From Hormiphora californensis (lineage: Eukaryota; Ctenophora; Tentaculata; Cydippida; Pleurobrachiidae), in NCBI GenBank assembly GCA_020137815.1, contig CM035361.1, positions 3,203,021 to 3,267,020 of the forward strand: DNA of 64,000 nucleotides. Reading direction: 5' to 3'. Positions 1 through 29,950 of the stretch are shown here, in pieces (position 1 is the first letter of the stretch; every line of letters begins with the position of its first letter). Position numbers and translations under genes: made by a program. Under the pieces are notes generated by a model, which searched no databases, had not been told where the DNA came from, and was given only the letters and a program-made list of their open reading frames with translations.

Positions 1-560
1 TACGAATCATTGCAGTGTTATTTTCTCTGTCCATCCTTTTCTTTCTATAACTGCCCTTTACTCTGGTGCAGTTGATGCTGCAGTTGAAGTCGCTGAGACT
101 GCTAGAAATAATTAATTCACCTGAAAGGAGTCGTCTGATGATATACTGATTCCTTTTGGCTTCTCTTCAGATTTAATCTAATCTACTAACCCTCTATAAC
201 CCTATTTTTATTTTTCAACCCTCTAACTAAATAGTTTCGGGAGTCGTCCCCTGCATACTAGTAGGCCGGCTGGCTGAGTTTGACAGACTCTCAAAACCTT
301 TTAGACTCCCAATCATCATGAAATTTCCCGAAGTCATAAAGATCTGAAACCACAGATCTGAGGAAACCTAGTAGACGGTTGTAATTGATCTGAACCCGAA
401 CGAAGCTTGTGCTGTGATGTCATTTTATGAAACAAAATGAAGGTGTGAGCCACACAAATTGATCCTTCTTTTATTCCGTTTTCTGCATTTCTCTACCTTC
501 CTTTTTTCCATTTCCCAAAGCTAAAAATAGAGACCGTTTCGCCTCCTGGCTCCTCCTATT
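1..560. repeat. Duplicated 5' flank of gene 1
   Basis: No gene seen. The stretch is an imperfect copy of 13906-14520: both contain the run around TTCTATAACTGCCCTTTACT, the segment GGCCGGCTGGCTGAGTTTGA, and the segment GAAGGTGTGAGCCACACAAA. The two copies precede gene 1 and gene 4 respectively, so this is probably the shared upstream/promoter region of a tandem duplication. No promoter motif could be assigned. Confidence 0.7.
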
Positions 561-561
561 A

Positions 562-1388
562 CAGTCGGACCCCGATTTATCGGGGTAGAGCATATTTGAC
601 CCATAAATCCTACTTTTGTCCAAAATTCTATACCAAGACACCTCTATCTGTCTGTATAGTATACATTTATTGATGACAATAATATGATCATTGCTTCTGT
701 CATTACCCTACTAAAATATAGTTCGACGCGACGCGACGCGCGATCGATGAACGATCGATGAACGATCGATAAACGATCAATATCGATCGTTTATCGATCG
801 TTCATCGATCGCGCGTCGCGTCGAACTATATTTTAGTAGGGTAGAAATAGAACATTTAAAAAATTCAAATAAAAATGTTAAAACTTTTTCTAAGGTAAAC
901 TACCCCGACCGAGTCCGAATCGTGTTTCGAATCGGTGCATCTTATCGCATGTCCTGCCGCTAATTAGACGGTTTGAAACGAACCGATGCGTGATACCATG
1001 CCGAATCTGGGTACCTTAAGCGGCGTGAGGAAGTATCAAAGTTTAAAAATAACTTTTTCTCTGAAAATTTACGGGGAGCATCGATCAAAGCATTGACAAT
1101 GATTCTGTAAAACTTTGCAAAAAAAGTTATGAAATTTTTCTAAGGTATACCATCCACGTTCGAATCGTGTTTCGAATCGGTGCATCTTATCACGTGTCCT
1201 GCCGCTAATTAGACGGTTCGAAACGAACCGATACGTGATCCCCATTAGACGTAGCGAATTGCAAATTTACGCAAGTTTACCAACCGGCCAAACTTCGAAA
1301 ATTTTCCAAAAAAAAATCGGGGGAAAGAAATCCTCCCGGTAAATCGGGGTTCTGGTAAATCGGGGCGCGGTAAATCGGGGTCCGACTG
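562..1388. mobile_element. Pogo/Tigger-like non-autonomous DNA transposon, 827 bp
   Basis: The ends are inverted repeats starting CAGTCGGACCCCGATTTA, and the insertion is flanked by TA on both sides (560-561 and 1389-1390). The paralogous locus in front of gene 4 (about 16640-16700) lacks it, which gives an empty site. There is no transposase ORF. TA target choice and CAG ends fit the Tc1/mariner-pogo group; that family assignment is inference. It carries a nested 136-bp hairpin at 706-841. Confidence 0.75.
706..841. mobile_element. Nested 136-bp near-perfect hairpin element
   Basis: The arms start CCCTACTAAAATATAG and fold back almost perfectly through a core rich in CGATCGAT and GACGCG. 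TA flanks both ends (704-705, 842-843). The related element at 1680-3627 has the uninterrupted sequence CATTAGAAAT around 1868-1877 at the equivalent place, so the insertion and its TA duplication are visible directly. Confidence 0.8.
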
Positions 1389-1534
1389 TATATTATCTGT
1401 GTCTATTGCAACTCGCTGCCCCCATCTTTCCATTTGTTAGAGCCTATTTAAGTAAAACTAATTTGAAATTAAAACTTAACAATACAATAATTGTTAGTGT
1501 TGAACAGTACAGTCAAAGACTTGGAACTAGCAAG

Positions 1535-2385
1535 ATGTTTCGTCTTGTGATTCCACTAATCATCGCGGCTTTCTTCTGGAGATCTTCACTATGCTCAGGT
1601 TAGTGAGAATATGCAAGTTTTGCATGGATTTTTGTGCGTGTCAGACTGACACTGTCAGTGGCTACTGGTTACTGGTATACAGTCGGACCCCGATTTACCG
1701 GGATCCTCGGGGGAAGCCATTTTGCCCGGTAAATCGGGGTGCCCGGTATATCGGGGTAGAGCATATTTGACCCATAAATTCTACTTTTGTGCAAAATTCT
1801 ATACCAAGACACCTCTAACTGTATAGTATACATTTATTGATGACAATATGATCATTGCTTCTTTCATTAGAAATATAAAATTTAAAAAATTCAAAAAAAA
1901 ATTGTAAAAACTTTTTCTAAGGTAAACCAGGCCACCCCGACTATGGTGGTATAAATCGGCCAAATGAAAAAATAAGGAATACCAGAAATAAAAATAAAAT
2001 TTAGTTTAATTTAAGAAATAAAAATACTAAAAAGTAAAGTAAAAAAGTAAAAAGTAAAAAGTAAAAAGTTAGAAAAAATAAAAATAAAAACAAAAATAAA
2101 AACAAACAAAAATAAAAATAAAACAAAAAATAAAATTAAAAATCAAAAATAGAAAAAACTTTTTTTAGAAAAACTTTTTTTTGAGTTGAACTTTTCCTTC
2201 CTGAGTTGAACTTTTTTATTTGGGTCCCGGTCGTGGTATAAATCGGCCAAACGGCCAAAATTAGGAGGACCGTTCTGTAACATTTTGATCTCCGAAGTTA
2301 AACAACCGCTGGTCGGGTTAGTACTTGGATGGGTGACCAAACAACATATCTCTCTCTCTCTCTCTCTCACTCTCACTCTCACTCT

Positions 2386-2426
<41 letters not shown>

Positions 2427-2440
2427 TCACACACACACTC

Positions 2441-2513
<73 letters not shown>

Positions 2514-2532
2514 CCAATCATTGGCTGCCAAT

Positions 2533-2563
<31 letters not shown>

Positions 2564-2593
2564 TGAGAGTGAGAGTGAGAGTCTAGTGAGAGA

Positions 2594-2687
<94 letters not shown>

Positions 2688-4423
2688 TGTTGTTTGGTCA
2701 CCCATCCAAGTACTAACCCGACTAGCGGTTGTTTAACTTCGGAGATCAAAATGTTACAGAACGGTCCTCCTAATTTTGGCCGTTTGGCCGATTTATACCA
2801 CGACCGGGACCCAAATAAAAAAGTTCAACTCAAGAAGAAAAAAGTTCAACTCGAAAAAAAGTTTTTCTAAAAAAAGTTTTTTCTATTTTTGATTTATGAT
2901 TTTATTTTTTGTTGTATTTTTATTTTTTTGTTTTTATTTTTGTTTTTATTTTTGTTTTTTCTAACTTTTTACTTTTTAGTTTTTTACTTAACTTTTACTT
3001 TTACTTTTTAATATTTTTATTTCTTAAATTAAACTAAATTTTGTTTTTATTTCTGTTATTCCGTATATTTTCATTTGGCCGATTTATACCACCATACCCC
3101 GACCGAGTCCGAATCGTGTTTCGAATCGGTGCATCTTATCGCATGTCCATTGTCCTGCCGCTAATTAGACGGTTCGAAACGAACCGATACGTGATACCAT
3201 GCCGAATCTGGGCACCCTTTAAGCGGGGTGAGGAAGAATCAAATTTCAAAATAACTTTTTCTCTGAAAATTTACGGGGAGCATCGATCAAAGCATTGAAA
3301 GTGATTCTGTAAAATTTTGCAAAAAAAAGTTATGAAATTTTTCTAAGGTATACCAGCCACGTTCGAAGGTATACCAGCCACGTTCTAAGGTATACCAGCC
3401 ACGTTCGAATCGTGTTTCGAATCGGTGCATCTTATCACGTGCCCTGCCGCTAATTAGACGGTTCGAAACGAACCGATACGTGATCCCCATTGGACCTAGC
3501 GAATTGCAAATGCAAGTTTACCAACCGGCCAAACTTCGAAAATTTTCCAAAAAAAATCGGGGAAAGAAATCCTCCCGGTAAATCGGGGTTCCGGTAAATC
3601 GGGGCCCGGTAAATCGGGGTCCGACTGTAATACTGTAGAAAAATAAACAATTATTATTTTTTAATTCTTACTCAGATCTCATTCAGACTAGTTATTTTTC
3701 ACTTTTTAGATGACAATTGGAAGGAGCTTGAGTTTGATGAAGATATCCCATGGAAGTGGGAGGAGATACCTGTCCAAATCAAGACAGATTCTGTGGTCGG
3801 AAGTGATTATCTAATCAATATCGATATGCGGAGACCAGATTTTGTACCAGGAATTGCAATAGAATTCTCCTCCCCTATCAAGTTTTGGATGGCATACTGC
3901 AATTCGGAGGGAGGTTGGCCCCCAGTCTACACTGATCTACCAGTGCAGCCTCCTGCTGAGGTCAATAAGATCTGGACCTTCACTAAAACAGATTCGGCCC
4001 TTATCATCACTTGTAATGATGTAGAGGTTCTCAATTACGAATTTGCAACCAGTAAATTCAGCGATTGTGTTCCAAAATGGGGAGGAGATACTACCGAGAG
4101 CATTTATTTTTATGAAACATGGAACACAGCATCCGACTTCTACAGGGCAGGTATAATTTCCTAAAATTTCTTATTTGGACTAATATTGATATAAATAAGC
4201 AATTTTCTTAATACGATCACAATATAATATTCTCTTATTTTTCCAGAATATTGTCTTAGCTTTGAGGTAGAAAATTCACAAGTTGGTCTTTGGGAAACTA
4301 CTACAATTGGTGAAACAGTTACTATTGAATGTCTGGAAAACCATGTTCTGAATGGAGCAGCAACATTGACCTGTCAGAGTGATGGAACTTGGTCAAGTGA
4401 AGCACCAACGTGCCAGGAAGTTG
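1535..4423 (+). CDS. Gene 1: secreted signal peptide - unnamed module - sushi protein
   Basis: Exons: 1535-1598, 3710-4150, 4247-4423; every junction is phase 1 with GT-AG borders. Exon 1 encodes signal peptide MFRLVIPLIIAAFFWRSSLC. Exon 2 encodes a 147-residue module I cannot name, marked by KIWTFTKT, ITCNDVEVLNYEF, a Cys before WGGD, and a C-terminal ASDFYRA. Exon 3 is a sushi/CCP domain with four Cys and the usual Trp (LTCQSDGTWSS). Exon 3 ends at a good donor (GTAAGA); no further exon is recognised before the oppositely oriented DDX49 gene, and read-through would stop four codons later. The gene is therefore complete with a short tail or missing its 3' part. Intron 1 is swollen by a transposon. 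Expected to be extracellular; function unknown. Confidence 0.8.
2287..2338 (+). ncRNA. 5S rRNA-derived fragment (3' half), left arm
   Basis: The segment runs from GATCTCCGAAGTTAAACAAC to TACTTGGATGGGTGACC, which matches the internal part of metazoan 5S rRNA including the Pol III internal control region (C box). The 5' third and the terminal stem of 5S are absent, so it is not a working 5S gene. It resembles the 5S-derived heads of some SINEs, but here it is embedded in a foldback element. Confidence 0.75.
2696..2747 (-). ncRNA. 5S rRNA-derived fragment, right arm (inverted copy)
   Basis: This is the inverted partner of 2287-2338, again with the C-box sequence intact on the minus strand and truncated 5' and 3' ends. 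The two copies face each other across the CT/GA stem. Confidence 0.75.
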
Positions 4424-5164
4424 GTAAGATCATTTAGTGTTTTGGGAAACACTACTCAGCATTGAAATTCTTTTGGAAAACACTACTTATCATTGAAATT
4501 CTTTAGAGTGTCCCAACAATTTTGTAGGAATTATAAAATTTATGGCCCCCGTTATCTCATGTTCTTTAACGAAGATATTAAATGAGTGCCATATCACATT
4601 CATCACGTGTTCATGCTATAGAAAATAAGTAAATTATATTATCTGTAACGGATACATGTGCGAAGAATATGGTGTATATTAATTATAAATAAAAATATAT
4701 TACAGTTGGACCCCGATTTACCGGAACCCCATTTTACCAGATAGGGAGGATAATCTTCCCCCAAATAGTTTTTGTAATGTATATCCGTTACAGATTTATA
4801 AGCGTATAAAAAGCAACCAAAGTTAGCAGACTGCGTCTTACACGTCGTAGACAATGTATGCGGGCGGCCAAATGTTTTATTGTTAAGGAAGGCAGCAGAC
4901 AGACATCTTGATCCCTGGAGTCTAGCCAGCCACAACATCATGCTAGATGGGGGTATAAAATATTATGTATATAAAATATTATATATTGGTATACAATATA
5001 CTAATTTGTCTTAGTTCGCCATCGTACCCAAATGTTGAGATACTTGAACATTTCAATACTAGATTTTCTCAAAAAGAATATTGGTTTGTTTCAAAGATGA
5101 ACAATAAGTTTATTAAAATCTGGTTCACATTACTGGCATAAAAAAAGACGTCAATTAAAGAAAA
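4424..5164. other. Spacer between gene 1 and DDX49 with a truncated transposon end
   Basis: At 4703 a single terminus, CAGTTGGACCCCGATTTA, marks a degenerate Tigger-like end without a partner. The rest is AT-rich. On the minus strand AATAAA at 5109-5114 lies about 50 bp beyond the DDX49 stop and is a plausible polyadenylation signal. No coding exon was seen. Confidence 0.5.
5109..5114 (-). promoter_or_regulatory. Candidate poly(A) signal of DDX49
   Basis: AATAAA on the minus strand, about 50 bp downstream of the DDX49 TAG stop at 5165-5167. Position and sequence fit, but cleavage evidence is lacking. Confidence 0.5.
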
Positions 5165-24747
<19,583 letters not shown>

Positions 24748-25016
24748 GGTGTAACTTGGGGAGATGGAAGTTACTTAGCAGATAAAATGACAAAAAGTAT
24801 TTTAAAACACTGTTAAATCGATCCCATTGGGTCGAGGGTTACGAATATTATATAGATGATGCGGGTAGTACCGATCTTCTGAGGATGTCAAATAAAAACA
24901 GCACAAATTTAAAATGGAAGAATAAACACAACTTATAATATAGCACACGAGCCTCTTCTTATCATCTCTGTCAGCAAGCACGATCATTGTTCAATAGAGT
25001 CCCTTTCTCTCTCTGA

Positions 25017-25974
25017 TTAGTACTTGTACTTTGTACTATAATCTTTAGGACTAATTACCAAACCCCGACCCTTCCTCGCTCCCCTGTAGACTGTCTCAAC
25101 AATATCAATCATCTCCTGTTTGTCATCAATTGACCAGTTTATCTTGTTATTATTTCCTGGAAACATGTTTAAACATGAGCTTTGTCATTTACAATTCAAT
25201 TATGTTTCAACTTTGGTTAGCACTTTTCCCAAAATGATCACAAATGACATCCTGTGAGTGCTCAGCAACTTCAAAAAGATTTCACAATCAACCAATTAGA
25301 TATATTTCATTTGATCGGGGTTCGCACAAGTGATAATAAATTATTGAATAATCATTACCTGTTCCCAGATCAATCATGATGTGTTTGTTTCTGTAAAAGA
25401 ACATCACTGTACACGGGTCATACAACTCGTACATTTTGTTGAAATCTGGGACCTGGTGAAATGAGGGTATGTCCATTGATGATTGGTAGGGGATTAGCTT
25501 GAGAAGTGTTGAAATGCTTTGCCACCAATTTGGGAGAAACTTAGACTAGCAAACTTAGGGACATTAATTAATTATTAATTATTAATTAGGGACAAACCTC
25601 AGTAATATCGACAAGATATATCTGGGCGAAGTTTCTAACTTTATCAGCAATACCATACAACGTTTCATCCATTTTCATACAGGTCGGGTCCCAATCGTGG
25701 CCAAACCTAGAAAAAAAGTTAATAGTTTACACTTTAGTGTTCATTTATGGGTTTAGAGCTACAAAAAAACCCTGAATCATGGATTTGAAAGACGTTATAT
25801 CCTGTCCAAATATTCCCAGAGAATCAAGGATGAGATTAGCAGGATCAATATGGATCAAGGGCGCCACCCAACTACCAAATATTCCCACCTGAAAATGATT
25901 GCCCTATCCTCTTCAGACATGATTGCTTGGTCCACTTGCCACCCATTGTGAAGATGGGGCAACATGTAGGACAT
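25017..25974 (-). CDS. TXNL4A (DIM1, U5 snRNP 15 kDa protein), 4 exons
   Basis: Exons (minus): 25889-25974, 25598-25706, 25359-25452, 25017-25156, total 429 nt, 142 residues plus stop, exactly the length of human TXNL4A. The start is the Met of MSYMLPHLHNGWQVDQAIMS, the conserved N-terminus of the family; an upstream in-frame Met exists in the genomic ORF but is not part of the known protein. Other landmarks: FGHDWDPTCMKMDE, VPDFNKMYELYDPCTVMFF, GTGNNNKINW and C-terminal KDYSTKYKY. The family is a thioredoxin-fold component of U5 snRNP and the U4/U6.U5 tri-snRNP, needed for spliceosome activation. It reads in the same direction as DDX49, 270 bp upstream of it. Very high conservation; no defect seen. 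Confidence 0.97.
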
Positions 25975-26143
25975 GGTGCAACCTAAAAAAGGAGGGTTTA
26001 TTGAATTAGTTCTCAGTTCTGTCGCCCAGGGTACTTGTTGAAACGCCACCGAGAGCAAAAATTGTTGAAGTATGCTACAGGCCCCTCTGGAGAAGGTCGT
26101 TGTGTACGGTGGTCGTTCCATATGGGTCGGTACACGAGGGGTC

Positions 26144-26449
26144 CAGGGGCGGTGCGCAGCGTTCAGCCGTTCTGGTCAAAATGCGGCCGAAATATTTTTA
26201 ACTCGCGCGTTCCGTCGAAATACCCAATGCGGATGGTCCGCATTGGCTATTTTGACGTAGCGGACCGATAAAAAATACTGCGACGGCAAAAAAACCTGTG
26301 TGGCACACGGATTTCACTAAAAATCTCATTTGAAACATCAAATTTTGAAAAAAATTGACCCTTTTCCTTGAATTTTTTCTTCTTCTCTCCGTGATCCAAA
26401 GTAAAAATGCGGACGCGTCTGCATCGTCCGCATGGCAGAGCCGCCCCTG
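26144..26449. mobile_element. hAT-like MITE with 8-bp target duplication
   Basis: Termini CAGGGGCGG and CCGCCCCTG are flanked by the perfect direct repeat GAGGGGTC (26136-26143 and 26450-26457). The short hAT-type ends and 8-bp duplication fit the hAT superfamily. Internally there is a small hairpin around AATGCGGATGGTCCGCATT. No transposase. Confidence 0.85.
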
Positions 26450-26740
26450 GAGGGGTCTGTGTCGCATGTCAGAGAAACTTGCGACAAAAACTGTTTTCTA
26501 AAATTTTTTTGAAAATTCACTAACCCTAACACCGATTGGCATCACTTTCCAACAGCCGAAGAGAAGCTGCCGAAGAGAGAAAGGGGGTAACCGTATGAAG
26601 AGTTAATCGCGATGAGTCTCATTCACATTGGGACTTGGGTTCGATCATTTGCCCCCGGTGTTGGGGTTAGTAACAAATAAATATTAAAATCACTCACTCG
26701 AATAAACAATAAATCTTACAAATAAAATCTCACACAAGAT

Positions 26741-27022
26741 TCAGATATTGAAGTCAATGCTACCAAGTCCTACTGGGGTGTATTTTGTTCGACACCCCCT
26801 CAGAGATCTCAAGGTTGCGATTAGTAAGCAGAATCTCAGCCTCCTTCTGATAGCTGCCAACGCCTCGCTGTACATCTCTCCGTGCTTGTCCTCGATGTGT
26901 CTGACTGTCTTCTTCATCGCCCTGTCCATTTCTGGGCCAACACCACCTGTTGTTGTAAAGGTCCCCCAAACTACTATGTCCCTTGCTGCGCGCGACCGGA
27001 TTTTAGACGGCCATAGCTCCAC
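26741..27022 (-). pseudogene. Possible retroelement-derived ORF fragment
   Basis: A 93-codon open frame containing GPEMDRAMKK, HGEMYSEALAAIRRRLRF and LRSLRGCR. From memory this Arg-rich tail resembles the C-terminal end of retroelement polyproteins seen in marine invertebrate genomes; I could not verify that. It ends without a neighbouring reverse transcriptase domain and is bordered by a hairpin at 27008-27131. It could also be a chance ORF. Confidence 0.35.
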
Positions 27023-27131
27023 CCCCTGATAAGATAGAGACTTGAAATTTGTTTTGTAGGGAGATCATATCGAGTTCTTCCTACAAAACAAATTTCAAGT
27101 CTCTATCTCATCATGGAGTGGAGTTATGACC
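27008..27131. repeat. 124-bp hairpin with GAGACTTGAAATTTGTTTTG arms
   Basis: The inverted arms (about 50 bp each) surround the loop near 27065; the outer part GGCCATAGCTCCACC pairs with GGAGTTATGACC imperfectly. Confidence 0.7.
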
Positions 27132-27710
27132 GTGGGAAATTTCACAAAACCCGAGTGAGGGACATAGTAGTTTGGGGTGTACTTTAAACACCAGTGGAGG
27201 TTCAAGTTTAAATTTTTGGCAAACATGAACTCGTCCAGCAGCGCAGCGCGGCGCGACTCGAGGGTAACCACGAATGCGCGCCGTTTTTGGCATCGTTTGT
27301 TGGAATTTTTCGCGGGCACCGTTTAAAAGGCAGCGCAAATTCGATTAAGTGAAGGCGCCGCGCATATGTTGATTAAAATTAATAAATTTTAAAAAGCCAG
27401 TTTTTTTAAATTCAAAAGTTTCACTTCCGAAAAGTGGTTCTTACTTCTTTGTCCGCTTTTAACTTCCAATTTGAACTTGAACTCGAAAAATGCTTCCGAT
27501 GTTGTTTTAATTTCACGATTTGAATTTAATTTGAATTTGAGCTTTTAAGTCTAATACCAGAAGCGTGTTTGCTCCGTTGCACGCTTTCAGCCACTCAGAC
27601 AGACGTTTCAGACAAAGGTTGTCAGTCAAAAAAGCTTAGGATAGGTCAACATAGCCGTTAATTTTTCAGTTCCAACAATATTAGTTGGTACCGGCACTTT
27701 AAACGTTTAA

Positions 27711-29821
27711 CCCTTTGACGGCGACAGAGCATATATGCTACAGTATATTCTAGGCGGCCTGGAAGTCCTTATGTTTTATCTAGGTGGCCCATATTTTGTC
27801 ACAAGCTAGTTTTAGGGATTATGAACCTAAAACCACGTCCAGATCAGCTCAGAAAATCAAGAAAAAATTTTTATAGCCCTTCTAAGGAGGCTAATTTCGG
27901 CCTTTTTTTAAAAACATTTCTCATTTTTTTGTTTTTTGGGGGCACAACTAATCCTTTGAAGGAATAAAAGTGCTCGACATAACCGACCGAATGCAAAAAG
28001 CCGCATCAAAAAATATTGAAAATTGAATGAGTTATTAACATTTAAGGTGCCTTATCATATATGATACTATCGAATTCTACTGGGAATTCTAGTAACAAAT
28101 CTAAATTGTACAAGTTTGTGGGTGCTATGGCATAAATTTATGCTTTTATGTGGTATGTAGCTACAAGTTCTACAATCGTGAACGGTTTTTACCAGGAAAA
28201 GAACCCAAATTAGAGATTTGTATCATATATGATACTATCGTCCTAAGGGTAAATTCTCCTAAAACATACACAATTCGGGCTAGAAAAGGAGCTAAGAGAC
28301 AAATCAGGGCACTAAAATGTGTAGAATCATCGCATTAGTGGGGGTAGAGCACATATTTAGGTCGCTATCTGGATCCATAATTGAGATAATTGGATAATTA
28401 GCTAATTAGTTGCCCTGGAGCGCTAATAAATGAGACTAGGCGGAGTATGCAAGACAAGTGAGGGCACTAAAATGTGTAAAATCATCGCCTTAGCGGGGGT
28501 AGAGCACATAGCTGAGTTTCTATTCCCACTCCTAATTGAGATAATTGGATAATTTGCTAATTGACAGTTGCACACCGTCCACTTTTCACCAAATCCCGTG
28601 GTTTCTAGGTAATCCTGAGCTCTTTTGCTCAATCTAAGGATTTTCTGACAACCCCTAACCCCATTTGTATCACCTTTGACTCGTTTTACACAATAGTATA
28701 GCACTCGATACAACCCTAGACACTGCCTTCAGCTCTTTAGAACCCTCTTGCTCCATCCTAGACCTCTCATACATCCAAGATCCAACTAGGTACAATCCTA
28801 TAGAATTTTTATATCCTATTGCTCCTACAACACGTTCAACCTCTAATTGTACTACAGTTTCCCATGTTTATTGTTTGGACACACGGTTATAGGGGTTTAG
28901 GGATATTAGGGGATGTCAGAAGATCCTTAGATTGAGCAAAAGACCTCAGGATTACCTAGAAACGACGGGATTTGGTGAAAAGTGGACGGTGTGCAACCGT
29001 CAATTAGCTAATTAATAATTATCCAATTATCTCATTTAGGAGTTGGAATAGAAACTCAGCTATGTGCTCTACCCCCGCTAAGGCGATGATTTTACACATT
29101 TTAGTGCCCCTACTTGTCTTGGATACTCCACAAAGTCTCATTTATTAGCGCTCCAGGGCAACTAATTAGCTAATTATCCAATTATCTCAATTATGGATCC
29201 AGATAGCGACCTAAATATGTGCTCTACCCCCACTAATGCAATGATTCTACACATTTTAGTGCCCCCATTTGTCTCATAACTCCTTCCCAGAGCAAAGTTT
29301 CATGAATAATTAGCACACGCAGGACAGATAATTAGCTAATTATCCAATTATCTCAATTAGGGATCCAGATAGCGACCTAAATATGTGCTCTACCCCCACT
29401 AATGCGATGATTCTACACATTTTAGTGCCCTGATTTGTCTCTTAGCTCCTTTTCTAGCCCGAATTATGTATGTTTTAGGAGAATTTACCCTTAGGACGAT
29501 AGTATCATATATGATACAAATCTCTAATTTGGGTTCTTTTCCTGGTAAAAACCGTTGACGATTGTAGAACTTGTAGCTACAAACCTCATGAAAGCATGAA
29601 TTTATGCCATAACACCCACAAACTTGTACAATTTACTAATTTAGATTTGTTACTAGAATTCCCTTACGGACGATAGTATCATATATGCTACAGTGGGCCC
29701 AGCAAAAACTACATGTCGGAATTACAAATTTCCTTTTCGAGGCGTTTTGTGTTGATAATATCTACTTATAAACGAAAAATTAGACAATTCTATCGAGCCA
29801 ATCCTTCACGCCGTCAAAGGG
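27711..29821. mobile_element. piggyBac-like 2.1 kb foldback element, TTAA target duplication
   Basis: The ends CCCTTTGACGGCG / CGCCGTCAAAGGG are flanked by TTAA (27707-27710, 29822-29825). The inverted duplicate of this locus near 63620 reads AACGTTTAAAGC without the element, a direct empty site. TTAA plus CCC ends fit piggyBac. Inside, long arms fold around about 28870; repeated modules contain CACATTTTAGTGCCC and GCATTAGTGGGGGTAG. There is no transposase-like ORF. Confidence 0.85.
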
Positions 29822-29950
29822 TTAAAGCTTTTCAGTTTTTCGGTTTTTTTGTTCACTACTCTCCTTCCGGCTTCCCGTACGAACCACAATGTGTTTATCA
29901 TTTATCCTTAGCATTATTCTCAAGCCCAGAATGTGATTTGAACAACCATT

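Larger units (their letters stand above)
1944..3094. mobile_element. 1.15 kb foldback element with TA duplication, nested in the Tigger-like element
   Basis: Both arms start TGGTGGTATAAATCGGCC and pair over roughly 575 bp each, centred near 2524. TA lies at each edge (1942-1943, 3095-3096); the 562-1388 element reads straight through the corresponding site at about 901. The arms contain A-rich runs, a (CT)n/(GA)n stem (2343-2512 and 2532-2684) and one 5S-like segment per arm. Confidence 0.8.
1680..3627. mobile_element. Pogo/Tigger-like element, 1.95 kb, in gene 1 intron 1
   Basis: The termini CAGTCGGACCCCGATTTACC and its inverse are flanked by TA (1678-1679, 3628-3629). The outer parts match the 562-1388 element. 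The middle was enlarged by a second foldback element (1944-3094). No transposase ORF was seen. Confidence 0.8.

Noticed and set aside
2287-2338. A functional 5S rRNA gene
   Set aside because: The 5' third, terminal stem and T-run terminator are missing.
2285-2870. Several open frames of SLSLSL and RERERE type
   Set aside because: Pure CT/GA repeat reading frames in a foldback element; no codon bias, splice context or conservation. The same applies at 10001-10541, 20483-20771, 41586-41872 and 42030-42493.
3710-4150. Naming the module Methyltransf_FA (farnesoic acid O-methyltransferase-like)
   Set aside because: The overall extracellular setting is similar, but I could not line up that family's core motifs, so I left the module unnamed.
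27095-27338. Overlapping minus-strand ORFs
   Set aside because: Two frames are open at once, next to a hairpin; no family resemblance.
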